A stretch of 64,000 bases of DNA from Zerene cesonia (Eukaryota; Arthropoda; Insecta; Lepidoptera; Pieridae). Below, one piece after another: positions 1 to 12,200 of this stretch (the first letter of the stretch is position 1; the number at the start of each line of letters is the position of its first letter). The position numbers and the translations under genes are program-made. The stretch lies in assembly GCF_012273895.1 (NCBI RefSeq), contig NC_052122.1, forward strand, positions 4,526,001 through 4,590,000, given 5' to 3'. The notes under the pieces were generated by a model that was given only the letters and a program-made list of their open reading frames with translations, did not search any database and was not told where the DNA came from.

Positions 1-10
1 GCGTGTACAC

Positions 11-100
11 TCAGGTACAGTCAGGCTTAATTAGGCACAATCAGTTGCGATTAGGCCCAATCGGACTCAATTAGGCTGAATAAGGCGCAGTTGGACGGTC
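11..100. repeat. Degenerate 10-bp tandem repeat
   Basis: Nine consecutive 10-base units share the pattern T-(C/T)-A-G-G-C-n-n-A-A, for example TCAGGCTTAA, TTAGGCACAA, TTAGGCCCAA, TTAGGCTGAA. The register is kept without gaps from 11 to about 100. It lies beside the last visible MICAL exon and is not coding. Confidence 0.8.
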
Positions 101-148
101 GTAGTGAGGCGACGGGCGGCAACACGCACCCCCCTACCTATCCCGCGG

Positions 149-279
149 CTAGCAGACGCAGCAGCCCTGTACCTCGCTGCTGTCGGACGGCGGCGGCGCA
201 TGCGCGGGCACCTCGCGGCGGCGGGCCTCACGCGCCTCGCGCATGCGCGAACACGACTCCCCGCCGGACGACTCGGCGC
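149..279 (-). other. Mical: MICAL last visible exon; splice to the left or alternative stop
   Basis: The acceptor at 280-281 joins in phase to the exon ending at 872. The coding part 173-279 reads AESSGGESCSRMREARR and continues with VPAHAPPPSDSSE. A donor of fair quality (GAG then GTACAG) at 167-172 would carry the gene out of the window. If it is not used, the frame runs seven more codons (VQGCCVC) to TAG at 149-151, giving a short isoform with a cysteine-rich tail. The exon is very GC-rich compared with its surroundings. Confidence 0.6.
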
Positions 280-3200
280 CTGCGCACAATTATCGTGATC
301 AATAGATGGTTATTTTGATAGAACTATGCCTATTTTTAAGAGGCCGTGCAGCATATATATTACTCATTTTAATAATTTGGACATCGTTTGTGAGACAAGA
401 AGAAATTGAATATTATTTTTAACCGACTTACAAAAACGTACAGGAAGAAGAGAACCTCCTCCTCCAACCAACATAGAAATGTTGGTCTGTATACATTTTT
501 TTTTTGTGTGTGTGTTGTGACTGCAGATTTTGAACCGAACCGAAACCAGCAATTGTAAACCGATTTGAGAAATTTTTATCTAGTTCAAAAGAGTATACTC
601 CGGAGGGATCCCATTATTGAGGAAAAACCAACTAATTCATAGCGAAGTAAAATCATAGATTTAAATTAATTTTGACCCATTTTCCGGTTTGCGAATAAGC
701 TAAAGTTTTATTGTACTTATTGTTTCAATAGATAGAAATATGCTTCCAACAACAACACTCCATGTGTTCATCATTGTGTGATTCACCTATGTGTTTATCA
801 CAGTGTAAAACATCATTGGAAACGTCACATCTCGTTACAATTCCTCAAACACAGTCAGTATAATGACCTACCATCATCCGAATAATCGTCATATCCGAAG
901 GAATCATCGGAGAAGTAAATGTTAGAGTGCGCGGGAGGTGGTGCCACCGCCTGCTCGCCGGAACGCTCTGCCTCAGCTTCACTCTCTACGTCCACGTACT
1001 CGTCCGTGCTTGAATCGTCGTCGTCACTGTTATAAAAGTATTGTATAAGTTAGGTTTATTCCATTAAATATCACACATGTAACTATCAGTCTAGATATAA
1101 AATTATTTAATGTCAGTTTCAAACATTACGAGCAAATACTCATACAAAATCATACTAATATTATAAATGTGAAAGTTTGTTTGTTTGGACGTTTATCCGT
1201 CAATCACGCTGAAACTACTTAACGGATTTTGACGAAATTTGGTATACAGATGAGCTGACTTGCGTGTTAAGATACTTTTCATCCCGATTAAATGCTCCCT
1301 TGGGATATAATAGGCATCTTGTGAGACGAAGCCGGGACGAGCGTCAAGTAGTATACATGATTGCATATTATTTTCTAGCGAAGTATTTACTGCTAATTCC
1401 CCACTCACCTCAATCCACCCGCTCCAGAAGTTTCCGAAGCTAGGAAATTCCTGTCCGTCCACTCGTCCTCGTCGATCTCTCTCGCGCCATCGGACAGCTC
1501 TATGCTGATTCTCTCCGGCGTGGAAGCCGCGTATTTATACTCGTTTCTAGCGGCCCCAGCGGTACCCGCTTCAGGCACATCCACTCCGGAGTGACGGAGG
1601 CACACTAGACGTGTCCCGTAGCGTTCCATAGTGTAACTCCTGAGGAATGAGTAATTTCTTATTATTCCCGTGTTCCATACATATTTACGAATAAGTTGCC
1701 ACGTCAATTGATAATTTACTAACATTAATGTATCCATGCTTTTTTTATGTCATCATCATCATTGGAGCTGGTAGGTCGTCTGGGTAAGCGCTACCACCGC
1801 CCATGAACTTTTGGAGAGGCGTATGTTCAGATATTACGCCTCTTCAAATAGAATGAAATTATCTAAATATTTTCAATAAATAAATATAACCAAACCTACA
1901 AAGTGCGGCTCTGTACTCACCCGGGGCGCAGCACCGCCTTGCAGACGGCGCAGCGGAAGCACGCGCGGTGCAGGTGCAGGCCGTCCGCCGTCACGCCCTC
2001 CGCGGCGAACACGCGCGTCCCGCACGCGGTGCACTGCTTGCCCGCCGACGTCGGCCCGCGCCACACCTTCTTCTCCTTCAGCTGGACCAGCAGAAGGTAA
2101 TCGAAATGCATTTCATTTATTAACTAGCTGTGCAACGCTTTATACCTACTGTTATATAGTCTAAAGCCTTCCCCAATAAATGGGCACTAAGCACTGAAAG
2201 AATATTTCAAATAGCACCGGTAGTTCTTAAGATTAGCGCTTTCAACCAAAAAGAGTGTATGAAAAGAGAGGAGATGTAACCCACATTACAACTGAGAGGG
2301 TTGTTAATAAACTTGACTTGTTAGCTGGTGAGCAGTGCCGCACGCCGTTATGTAAGTAATTCTTCTAATTGTATGATGGCGAAATTATCGTGATTATATT
2401 GCACAAAGATATTTGTCAAAGAGACAAGAAATAGTTAGGTTTATAGACCTTTAAAAATAAAATCCAAAAGCTTATACTTACTTCCTTTTTTGCCAACTGC
2501 GATTTAGTAGGAGTAGGGTCGGCCTTTTTAACAAATTTTGTTGCTAAATTAGCCACCTAAAAGTCATAATTATTACAATTAAATATACATTCAGTAATAC
2601 AAAAATTTAATCACAGTTAAAAATATAATTTGAGTATACTTTTTTCGTCCCAGGCATGGGTCTCCCAGAGTCATTCAATTGTAGGTCGATTTTATGAATA
2701 GTTTCATCGATTTCTCCCCACTTCTCATCGTTTGAATCTCCCTCTTTGAGCTTTCTTTGTCTGCCTAAAAACTGTACAAAAAAAAGGATTATCTACATGT
2801 TTATTAAAAAAAATATTGTTAATATATAAAGCTTTAGGAAAAATGTTCATTAGATATTTTATAGGGCAGTAAAAATATTATGAATTTCAATGCAGAATGA
2901 AATCCCATAAAAATTTGAATTTGAATAAAATTTAAATGTTTACTTCCGCCTTTAATATAAAGCTCATTACTCCTACTAATAACCACCAATAAATACCTGT
3001 TCCCTATCCCACTTCGGCACCTTCTCCGCGGTTTTCGGTTCGGGCCTGCCCAATCTATTTTCAGTTATCTTTCTTTCAATTTCCTTCACGTTCCAGTCCT
3101 CTCTATTGATCTTGCCGACAGATCTCATGAGGTCTTTTGGTTTCGAAGCCTTGGGTAATGGGGTAGTTGCTATGTTGCTCGTACTGGACAATTCTGCAGC

Positions 3201-6200
3201 CAGTTTAGCAACCCTTACGCCGCCACCTATCATCCTAGACTTTCCGCCGACCAACTTGCCTTCCTCCTGAAAAGTTAGTTATGATGTAGATATGGGTAAG
3301 TTGGTGTAATGAAACTGCTTATTTCGTGGCTTCCAAATTATTAATATATTTAATGATATCTATGTACACATTTAAAAATACGAGCGTGTAACCATTTAGT
3401 AAAAATTTTGTTCTTTTCCAAATTAAGCAGGTTCATTACCAATTAATTTATTATTGTTAAAACAGATAAATAACACAACGGCAAAAGGGGGAAATTTAAA
3501 TATTTAATTAAGGCAAGGGGAACGCAGTATAAAAGACAACATCGATAAAACTATATTAAAAACAGTTAGTTAAAAACGTGAGTGACATTCGTATCCGTTC
3601 AATACATGCACTACACTTTCAATTTTTTTTAAAAAGAAACAAGAACGTCATCGTGCAAAAAGAACGAAGGTAAAGTAAAGTAAAGGTTTGAGTTTAAAGT
3701 GCACAGCACACGTCATAAAGGGTGTTGGTATATTAAACAGATTCTGAACTCTTATTGGGTAGAATATTTACATCCTGTATATGTTCCCAAGTGTATATCG
3801 TTAGTCCATGCAACACGCACACACGAATCTCACATAGTGCTGCAGTTGCTTCTCGAGTTTTTTAACACGTTCGTCGAATTGCGGCGCACTCGCCCTATAT
3901 TGCTGTAGACCGTAATCATTCTCCAAGTCTGTGGACGGCGTAAAGTTCAAACGCGGTTCCACTGCTAACATTTGAAGACTTTTCTCGAATCGTTGCTTCA
4001 TTATCTCTCGCGCCGCTTTCCTTTTACCTCCGCCCTTATGTCGCTTCGCTTCTTCCTTCTTCTTCTCCATCATGTCCGATACTCGCTGCATTCTGAAGGC
4101 TAATTCACCCGAGTTTCGCCGCTGTGACGTCACAGACTCGGGGACTTGGCGAGGTTTGTTACCTACAATTAGTTCTGCAACCTTCTGTCTACGCAACGCC
4201 ATTTCCGGATTCCCGATAGATTCGACCCGTTTGGAAGCGTCGTAAGTTTGTGTATCTTGTCTCTTCCCTTCGATAATGTCAGCCATTTGTTGCCAGCGTA
4301 AAACTCTTTCTGGTGTTTCTTTAGCTTCAGAGCGCACGTGACGAGTGAGTGGGCTGGATGCTTGTCTCTTTTTGCGTCCCTCGAATAAATTTGTAATTTC
4401 CTTTATGTTATATCCCGTTTCAGTTGATCCTATAGAGTTAGATCGACCGCACTGCAACATCGAGTCTGAATTTTTACGGCGCGTCATGATCTCGGACAAT
4501 CTCCTTGGTTCCATCTCTGGTGATTCCGCGGAACGAGATCGAGTAAGCATCTTTTCATGCTTAATCGCATCTCTTTTAGGTGAAGCCTTACTGGCAATCA
4601 ACGTATCATCTGTGTCAGGGGATTCGTTTTGGAACACGGACGAAAAGTCTGGCACCCTGATAGTGCTGGGATCGAGTCCTTTGAGTTTGCGTGTTGGTTT
4701 TTTTGCCGAAGATTGTTCATTTATGAAGTATCGTTCAACGTGAGTTACCTTTGGCGTTTCCTTGACTCTTATTTTAGAACTGCCTTGAAGCAATTCAGAT
4801 AACGATTCCCTAACCAGAGTGGGGTCTGGAGAGTCGTCTGGGTCCAGCAGGGCCAATATTTGATCTTGCAGTTCTTTTTGTTTGTCTACGTTATGTTCCA
4901 TATCCGAAATGGCGTCGTGGCCTTCGATTAGTCGAGCTAATTGTGTGATATCGTTAAGGTCTAACTTCCCAATCTGTTTCCTAATATACTCAGCCGGATC
5001 GTTACTTACTTGGGGCGAGCGCACGGTGCGTCGTTTCCTTTTTGTCGAGTGCGATTTGTCCGTGTCAGCGGCATCTGAAATTTTAATTGAAACAATTATA
5101 TTCACAATGTCAATTAAAGCTTAAAAAAAAAAACTGTGCAAACAAAAACTTTCATTTTCTCTATTTAGATTTTAAAAGTTGCGGTAAAATCTATGTGTAA
5201 TGAGTTGCTATACTTACACGAATAAGCAGATATCGACTGCTCAGCTGTGTTTCGTATGCTTTTATCCTTCTGTTGGCTTTGTTTTATCTAAAAATTGTTA
5301 TAATATAAATGTATTATTAAAATGAAAGATTAAAAATCTGATAGTAACGATTAATTTGCAATTTTCATACAAATAAGTTGATACAATTTCTTAAAGAAGT
5401 CCCACGTCTTGTTTAGGGATATGGTGCCGAAATATTTGATATAAATTCAATAATCGATTATCTTCTTGAAAAGGTAAATAATCAGAATTCCCTTAACCTT
5501 AAACTGCGTTTAACTGTCTCGCATAAATTTTCTTTAAGCATTCAATCCATACCTGATCGAACATATTAGACTCATGGTGAATGTGCGGCACTTCGCCCTT
5601 AAACGCGTAGTAAACACGCGTCAAATACGAGCGTAGCTTTGCTTCCGGCACATCTCGTATCTGCTGGTTTGCCGAAAACGGTGGGATACCTGATGCACGT
5701 GTTAGAAAATATTTTAACAACTAATCATTTGATGAAAAATATAAATATCTTAAGTCAGGATAGCTGGAAGTAAATATTTGTTTTTTCTTAATTTTACACA
5801 CCAAAAAATATACAAAACAGATATAATTCAAAAACATATTAATACTAATACAAAAATGCCAGCCTTATGGCTATTCGCCATCCCTAACAGCCAACTTTTA
5901 AATAGGTACCAGATATTGGTGCTTAATTGTAAATTAATTTTTAATTTTCATTTACTCATATTATTTTTATCGGAGTTCTAGAAATGTTAAACTATACAAA
6001 TCTTTATAGAAACATTTTAAACTTTTTTGTTATAATGATCTGTCCAACATAATAAGTACTAGGCATGTGTCGAGAATGGAACAAAATACTCAGAATGTTC
6101 AAATTTTATTTTCCTAGTGTTACACACACAAACATATAAAAATGAAAATGAAATCCACATCATTTCAATTTACAACACACAAAAAATCTCACCAAACTCC

Positions 6201-9200
6201 TGCTGTAGCACGTGGTATATCGGCCATTCGGCGTCATCGCTCAACTGGTCGACCAACAAGTCGGCCAACAGGTCCGGCCTGTAGCGCTTCACAAGTTCAT
6301 ACAATGCGGCCGGTGAAGCCGCCGCTCGTATACCCGGCTCCTGGTACCCCACCCACGCGATGAGAGCCTCTTCGGACACCTCTGGGTCTGGGGGAAAATT
6401 AAAGTGAATGGGGATATCTATAATATTATAAGAGAACTAGCGTGCCAGCATGGTCCGGTTCGACCCGTAATAAAAAAGAAACCTCATGTATCGCAGTAAA
6501 AATTTAGTTTTCTACGATAGATAGAGTAGTTTTTCAGTTTCGTTTCATTCGAAAACAAATCCTTCCTCTGTGTTATATGTAAGTGTAGCAAAAAAGTACT
6601 ATAAATAATATAAATAAATACAAGTATATATAAAAAAATATGTGTATATCAATAAAGTATGCAATAATAGCAGTGAGATGATGCTTAGTTTGTATTGCAC
6701 AGTTTTTATTGTATATATTATTCATGTATGCTGAAATGTATATAAATTATATATTGCAATACATCTAAATATTAAATAAAACTTTACAAACATGATTCTT
6801 TTTTTTCTAAATACTTGTGTACGTTTTCACATCACTCTTTTCAATGCATTATCTACTAAATTTAGAAAAATCTACACATTTTTTTAACTTTTCTAAAAGT
6901 CACTTATTTCTAACAAATCTATCACGCAATAGAATTACACTTACCTCTACGCCGTTTCTTAGGCAGCGTAGCAGTATCCAAAGGCAGGGGGTCGTCCGAG
7001 TCATAGAAGGATGTAACTCTGTGCGGAGTGACAGCTGTTCTGTTGAGGTTGGGATACCTAGTGCCTGGATCTAGTGTGTACGCGCCGAAATCACGGTGCA
7101 AGTTCTCAGGTGTTGTTTGAGCTAGAAGAAAAGTTTGGAAAGTTAAGCAACTTGTAAGTCAAGCTGGAACATTTAACTATTGGCATTAGTTGATGCAAAT
7201 AAGATACATAATTTCATTTAACTTCAACACCAGGTAAGCAGCTACTTCTTTGCCTGGTCTGACAAAAAAATGCAAAGAATATAAGAAAAAAATCATACCC
7301 AATAGCCGATAAATGCTTTCCCTCTCAGCGATAACTTGCAACGGATGAGGGTGAGGTGTTTGCCCCCAGGCCCTCACCGCCCACGCAGAGTCCAGGGCCG
7401 ATAGGAAGCCCCTAGCACACCCTGACCCCGTTGGCCAGAATGGCTCCAGTAGACTGTCTCCAACTAGTTGGCAGAGGAGACGCCGACCTAGACGCTCGTA
7501 TACCTGACGAAAAAAAATTTTACTGTTAACTGTTAAGTTAAGTTAAGTTAACTGCATTTTTTTATATTTCATTGAACCTTTTAACCGACTAACTAAAAAA
7601 ATGGACAAATAGACATAAAATATAGGCAATAATTATTTGAATTCGGAATACTTCATTAAAAATGTTTTAGTAAGACTCTTTCCACTTTTTGTTTTTTTTT
7701 AACAATCCTAAGCCATTTTTTACCATTCCAACTAGGTAACACAGGTACAATATAAATTTATTTTCATATCTGGCCAACAAGCGAACTTTAATCTACGTTA
7801 ATATTATAAAGAGGGAAACTTTTGTACTTTTGTATGTTTGTTACGTTTTCACAGGAAAACCGCTGGACCGATTTGAAAACTTCTTGCACCTTTCACCTTT
7901 CAAATTGGCTAGTTGAAACTCCACTGAGTGGCAGAGGCTATATAAGCCGGGGCGAACAGCTAGTCTATACTAATATTATAAAGCTGAAGTTTGTTTGGTT
8001 TAACGCGTTAATCTCAGTAACTACTGATCCTTATTGAAAAATTTTTTCCCTGTTAGATAGCTTATTTATTGAGGGAGGTTATAGGCTATATATGTACCAC
8101 GGGTGAAGGGAGGCGAACCGCTAATCTAATTATGTATAACTCAAAGGTGACTGACTGACTGACATAGTGATCTATCAACGCAAAGTCCAAACCACTGGAC
8201 GGATCGTGTTGAAATTTGTCATGCAGATAGATGTAGGCATCCACTAAGAAAGTATTCTGATAAATACTCCCCTCAAGTGGATAAAATAGGGGACGAAAAT
8301 TTCTACCATGAATAATAAGACCGCACGGGCGAAGCTCCAGACAGCAGCTAGTATTACATATAGATCTTATCCGAATACACATCCATCGACAACCGACTCC
8401 ACCACTCACAATGCTGGCGTTCTCGGCCGCGTACATGGAGGTGAAGTCGAACAGCGCCACGTCCGGCTCGCCGTAGTGGTTGAGCGCGAAGTCGCGCAGC
8501 GGCAGCCGGCCGTCGGTGGAGAAGCGGGCGGCTTCCTGCGCGTAACGCATCAGCGCGGCGCGGTTCACGTTCTCGACGCTCAGCAGACGAGACACTTCGG
8601 GATAGTCCTGGAAATATTTTTTCAAAACATTGACAAAAATGCGGAGGATCTAGGACTATGATTTTTTTTTTTAATGCGGAGGATCTAGAACTTTCTTTAT
8701 GTTAGAGGGAGCCACCGAGCTGGCGGTTCAGCTGGTGGTAACGATCACGGCCGTGTATGCAGAGGCCTCTGCAATTGCGTGCCCCATTTCTATGAGATAG
8801 GAGATAGGGAAATGGTGGACCACAGGAAAAAAGGTATAGGGAAGTTAATAAAGGTAATGGGAAAGGTGAGAATAAGAATCGAAGCACAATGTCGATAATG
8901 TTTAGTAGAAAATTTATCTAAAACCTTAAGGACCGAAAGAATTACGTTGAAGTACTTGGTTTAATATGACATTGTATTTTGTTTTGAAACCACCAAAATT
9001 CAAACTCAAACCTTTTGCACTCATGTAAGTTTAAAGTATTTGAGAATAGTATTTTTTTAACTGCCACACATACGAAAGATCGCTTCTAATCGGCAAGAAA
9101 CTCGAAACTCAACATTACTCTACCTATACCAATATTATAAAGAGGTGAATTATGTGAATTTGCGAGTTTCTGTCGTTATTTATTTTAATTTTTTATTATA

Positions 9201-12200
9201 GGGGAACCTCTGGAATTACTTGATCTACCGATTCTAGAAACCCCGACGAATCCGAGACGAGCGGCTAGTATGTATGAATAATAGAACTCACATTCAACAG
9301 CACTCCTTTGTCCAACAAACTGTGCTTCTTCGCAGTCATAACGAAATAATGCGTATCATCCTTGTAATACACAATATTCTCTAAATCTATGCCAGTCATT
9401 TTGTTCAGGTCTTTGAAGAATTTTTGGTTAAATATAAAAGCGACTCCGCTGATCTCGGGCACCTGTAACCAATTCAATATTGAATGCTCGAATCACATTT
9501 TTTAATGTTGTATACTTATTATCTACATTTTTTTGGGTAGCTATTTTATATACAATGAAGTTTTTAGAATCTTTATAATAAATGACGCCAAAAAGAAATC
9601 GAAATTAATAAAAAAAAACAATTCTAAAACAAATGTTACGATAGTTATTTGTTTATTAACGTAAAGTATTACATATAGAATATTTTGCTTTTAGAATAAT
9701 ACATTATACCGTGTATTATTCCTACCATTGATTTATTAACTAACTTTTGACCGCGGCTTCGCACGCGTTAAATTCGGAGTAGTTTAATAAATACATATAA
9801 ACCTGACTCTTGAATCACTCTATCCATTAGAAAAGCTCGCATCAAAATCCGTTGCGTAGTTTCAAAGATTTAAGTATACAAAGGGACAGACAGCGTAGTG
9901 TTTCATATACAGACCTGTGAAAAAATATAGACTCAAACATATTTTTTACAGTTTCCATTGTTTTACTACACATGTATCACAAATATATAAATAAATGTAA
10001 AATGTTAAATGGGCACAATTGATTTATGTACATTGTTGTATTCTATGTGACATTGACGTCTGAACGTCACTCATTTGTCTCGAGCGCGACGAAATGAACT
10101 GTGAATATTTATAAACTCAGTCGCATGTAAGACCTCTTAATTGCAAGACGTGTTTTGTGTATCACTGTTTTCGGAAGCTAAAATCAAGACGTATAATTTA
10201 ATATTATTAGCTTATCTGTCTCGTTTGTTATTGTGATTCAATATGCCGCGTGGTACGACATTGAGTTCAATCGAAAAACAACGAATTATAGACTTGAGAA
10301 GCTGCGGCAAAACACAAAGAGAAATAGCGACCATTATTGGTAGATCTCAAAGTGTTGTAAAAAATTTTTTAAACTTGGGATGCGAAAATTATGGCAAAAA
10401 GAAACGTTCAGGACGTCCTCGTCGATTTTCCTCCACCGTGAAACGCGCTGTTTTAAGAGAATTATCGGCTACCGGGGCATCATCATCATCACTGGTGCGC
10501 AGATTTAATTTGAATTGTGATCCAAGCTTAGTAAGGAAGTGGGCAGCTGAATCGAAACACTTAAAATATGAAAAATGTCTTAGTAAACCAGTGTTGAAAA
10601 CGCAACATAAAATTAATCGACTTAAGTTTGCAGAAAACTATGTAACAAAAGGTGACTTTTGGCAACATGTCATATTTAGTGATGAGAAAAAATTCAATCT
10701 TGATGGTCCTGATGGATGCAAGTATTATTGGCATGATTTGAGGTTTGATAAAAAAATTATGTCTCGACGAGTTAAAGGAGGAGGTTCAGTCATGGTCTGG
10801 GCCGGTATATGTGCGAACCTAGACAGAATTAGCGTTTATTGATGGACGTATGACAGCTGTTGGTTATCAGGCTATGCTACATGATTACCTTCTACCTTTT
10901 ATTACGCTGACTGAGGACGAAAACATAATTTTTCAACAGGACAATGCACCAACCCATGTAGCTGCAACTACAAAACAGTGGTTTCAGGATTTCGGTATAC
11001 AAGTATTAAAATGGCCATCGCTTAGTCCAGACTTAAATCGGATGGAGAACGTCTGGGGGATATTAGCAAGGAAATTGTATGATCAGGAAAAGCCAATAAT
11101 AAAAAATGTTGCAGAGCTCAAACAAAGACTGCAATCGACATGGGCTGAAATTTCAAATAATACACTTAAAGAGTTGATTGATAGCATGCCTAAAAGATTA
11201 ATAGAAGTTATAAAAAATAAGGGTGCTTGGACGAAATATTGAATCATCAAGGAGTAAATATAGAAATTGAGTTTATAATTTTTCACAGTATAAATGTATA
11301 GATGGTACAATATTTGACATTTTATCCTTATGTCATAAAAAATAGTAAACAGTAATTACATATTGGCACTTTTATTTACGTGCACTATTAACCTACAAAA
11401 ACTACTTTCAGAAATATCCAACTGGTCATGAACGAAACCTTAAAATTAGTATGAGTCTATATTTTTTCACAAGTCTGTACATACCGCAGCCTCCTGCTCC
11501 GTATGTCGATTTATAAAATTGGCAGTGATGGCCATAGCAAGTTTTCCCCTAAACTCCTTGCGCTTAAACCCCTGCAGGGTGTTTCTTTTCCCATCCGCTC
11601 CGATGAGTACGTCAAACTCGTACTGCGATACGGGGTGCTCGTGGGGCATCACACGAGCGCGCCAGCCTAGAACTGAGACACCAAATATATATTAGATATA
11701 ATAAAATAGGTAGGTAGGTATATCAATTGAATACTAAATGCTAGAAACAATTGTTTAAACACACATCATGTATACTATCAACAAATATCAACCTATTTGT
11801 AATTAAAAACCCCTCGAATGGTTTCACCATTTTTTTTTTGTAGTATATACTATACTAGATTTTGCCCGCGGCTCTGCACGCGTTAATTTGGAGTTTACGC
11901 GTTAGTTTAATAGATGTTATTATACATATAAACCTTTCCCTTGAATCACTCTATCTATTTAAAAAAAAACCCATCAAAATCCGTTGCGTAGTTTTAAAGA
12001 TTTAAGCATACATAGGGATATATGGACAGAGAAAACGACTTTGTTTTATACTATGTAGTGATACTCTTAAGTGATAACGGATCTTGGTAGAACAATGTTT
12101 TAATTAATTTTAGCTCATTAAATTTAGCTAATATAACAGTTTAAGGTAAGAGTCGATAATGTTATCCATGTGAAAATTCTTGCTCAGAATAAAATTCATA

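Noticed and set aside
91..318. Plus-strand open frame of 75 codons
   Set aside because: Antisense shadow of the GC-rich MICAL exon 173-279.
4345..4743. Plus-strand 132-codon frame (also 4882-5124)
   Set aside because: Antisense to the MICAL linker exon, which has agreeing splice phases and motif repeats.
8308..8661. Plus-strand 117-codon frame
   Set aside because: Antisense to MICAL exon 8410-8607 and part of a Helitron-like repeat.
11083..11310. Minus-strand frame inside the Tc1 element
   Set aside because: Antisense to the transposase.
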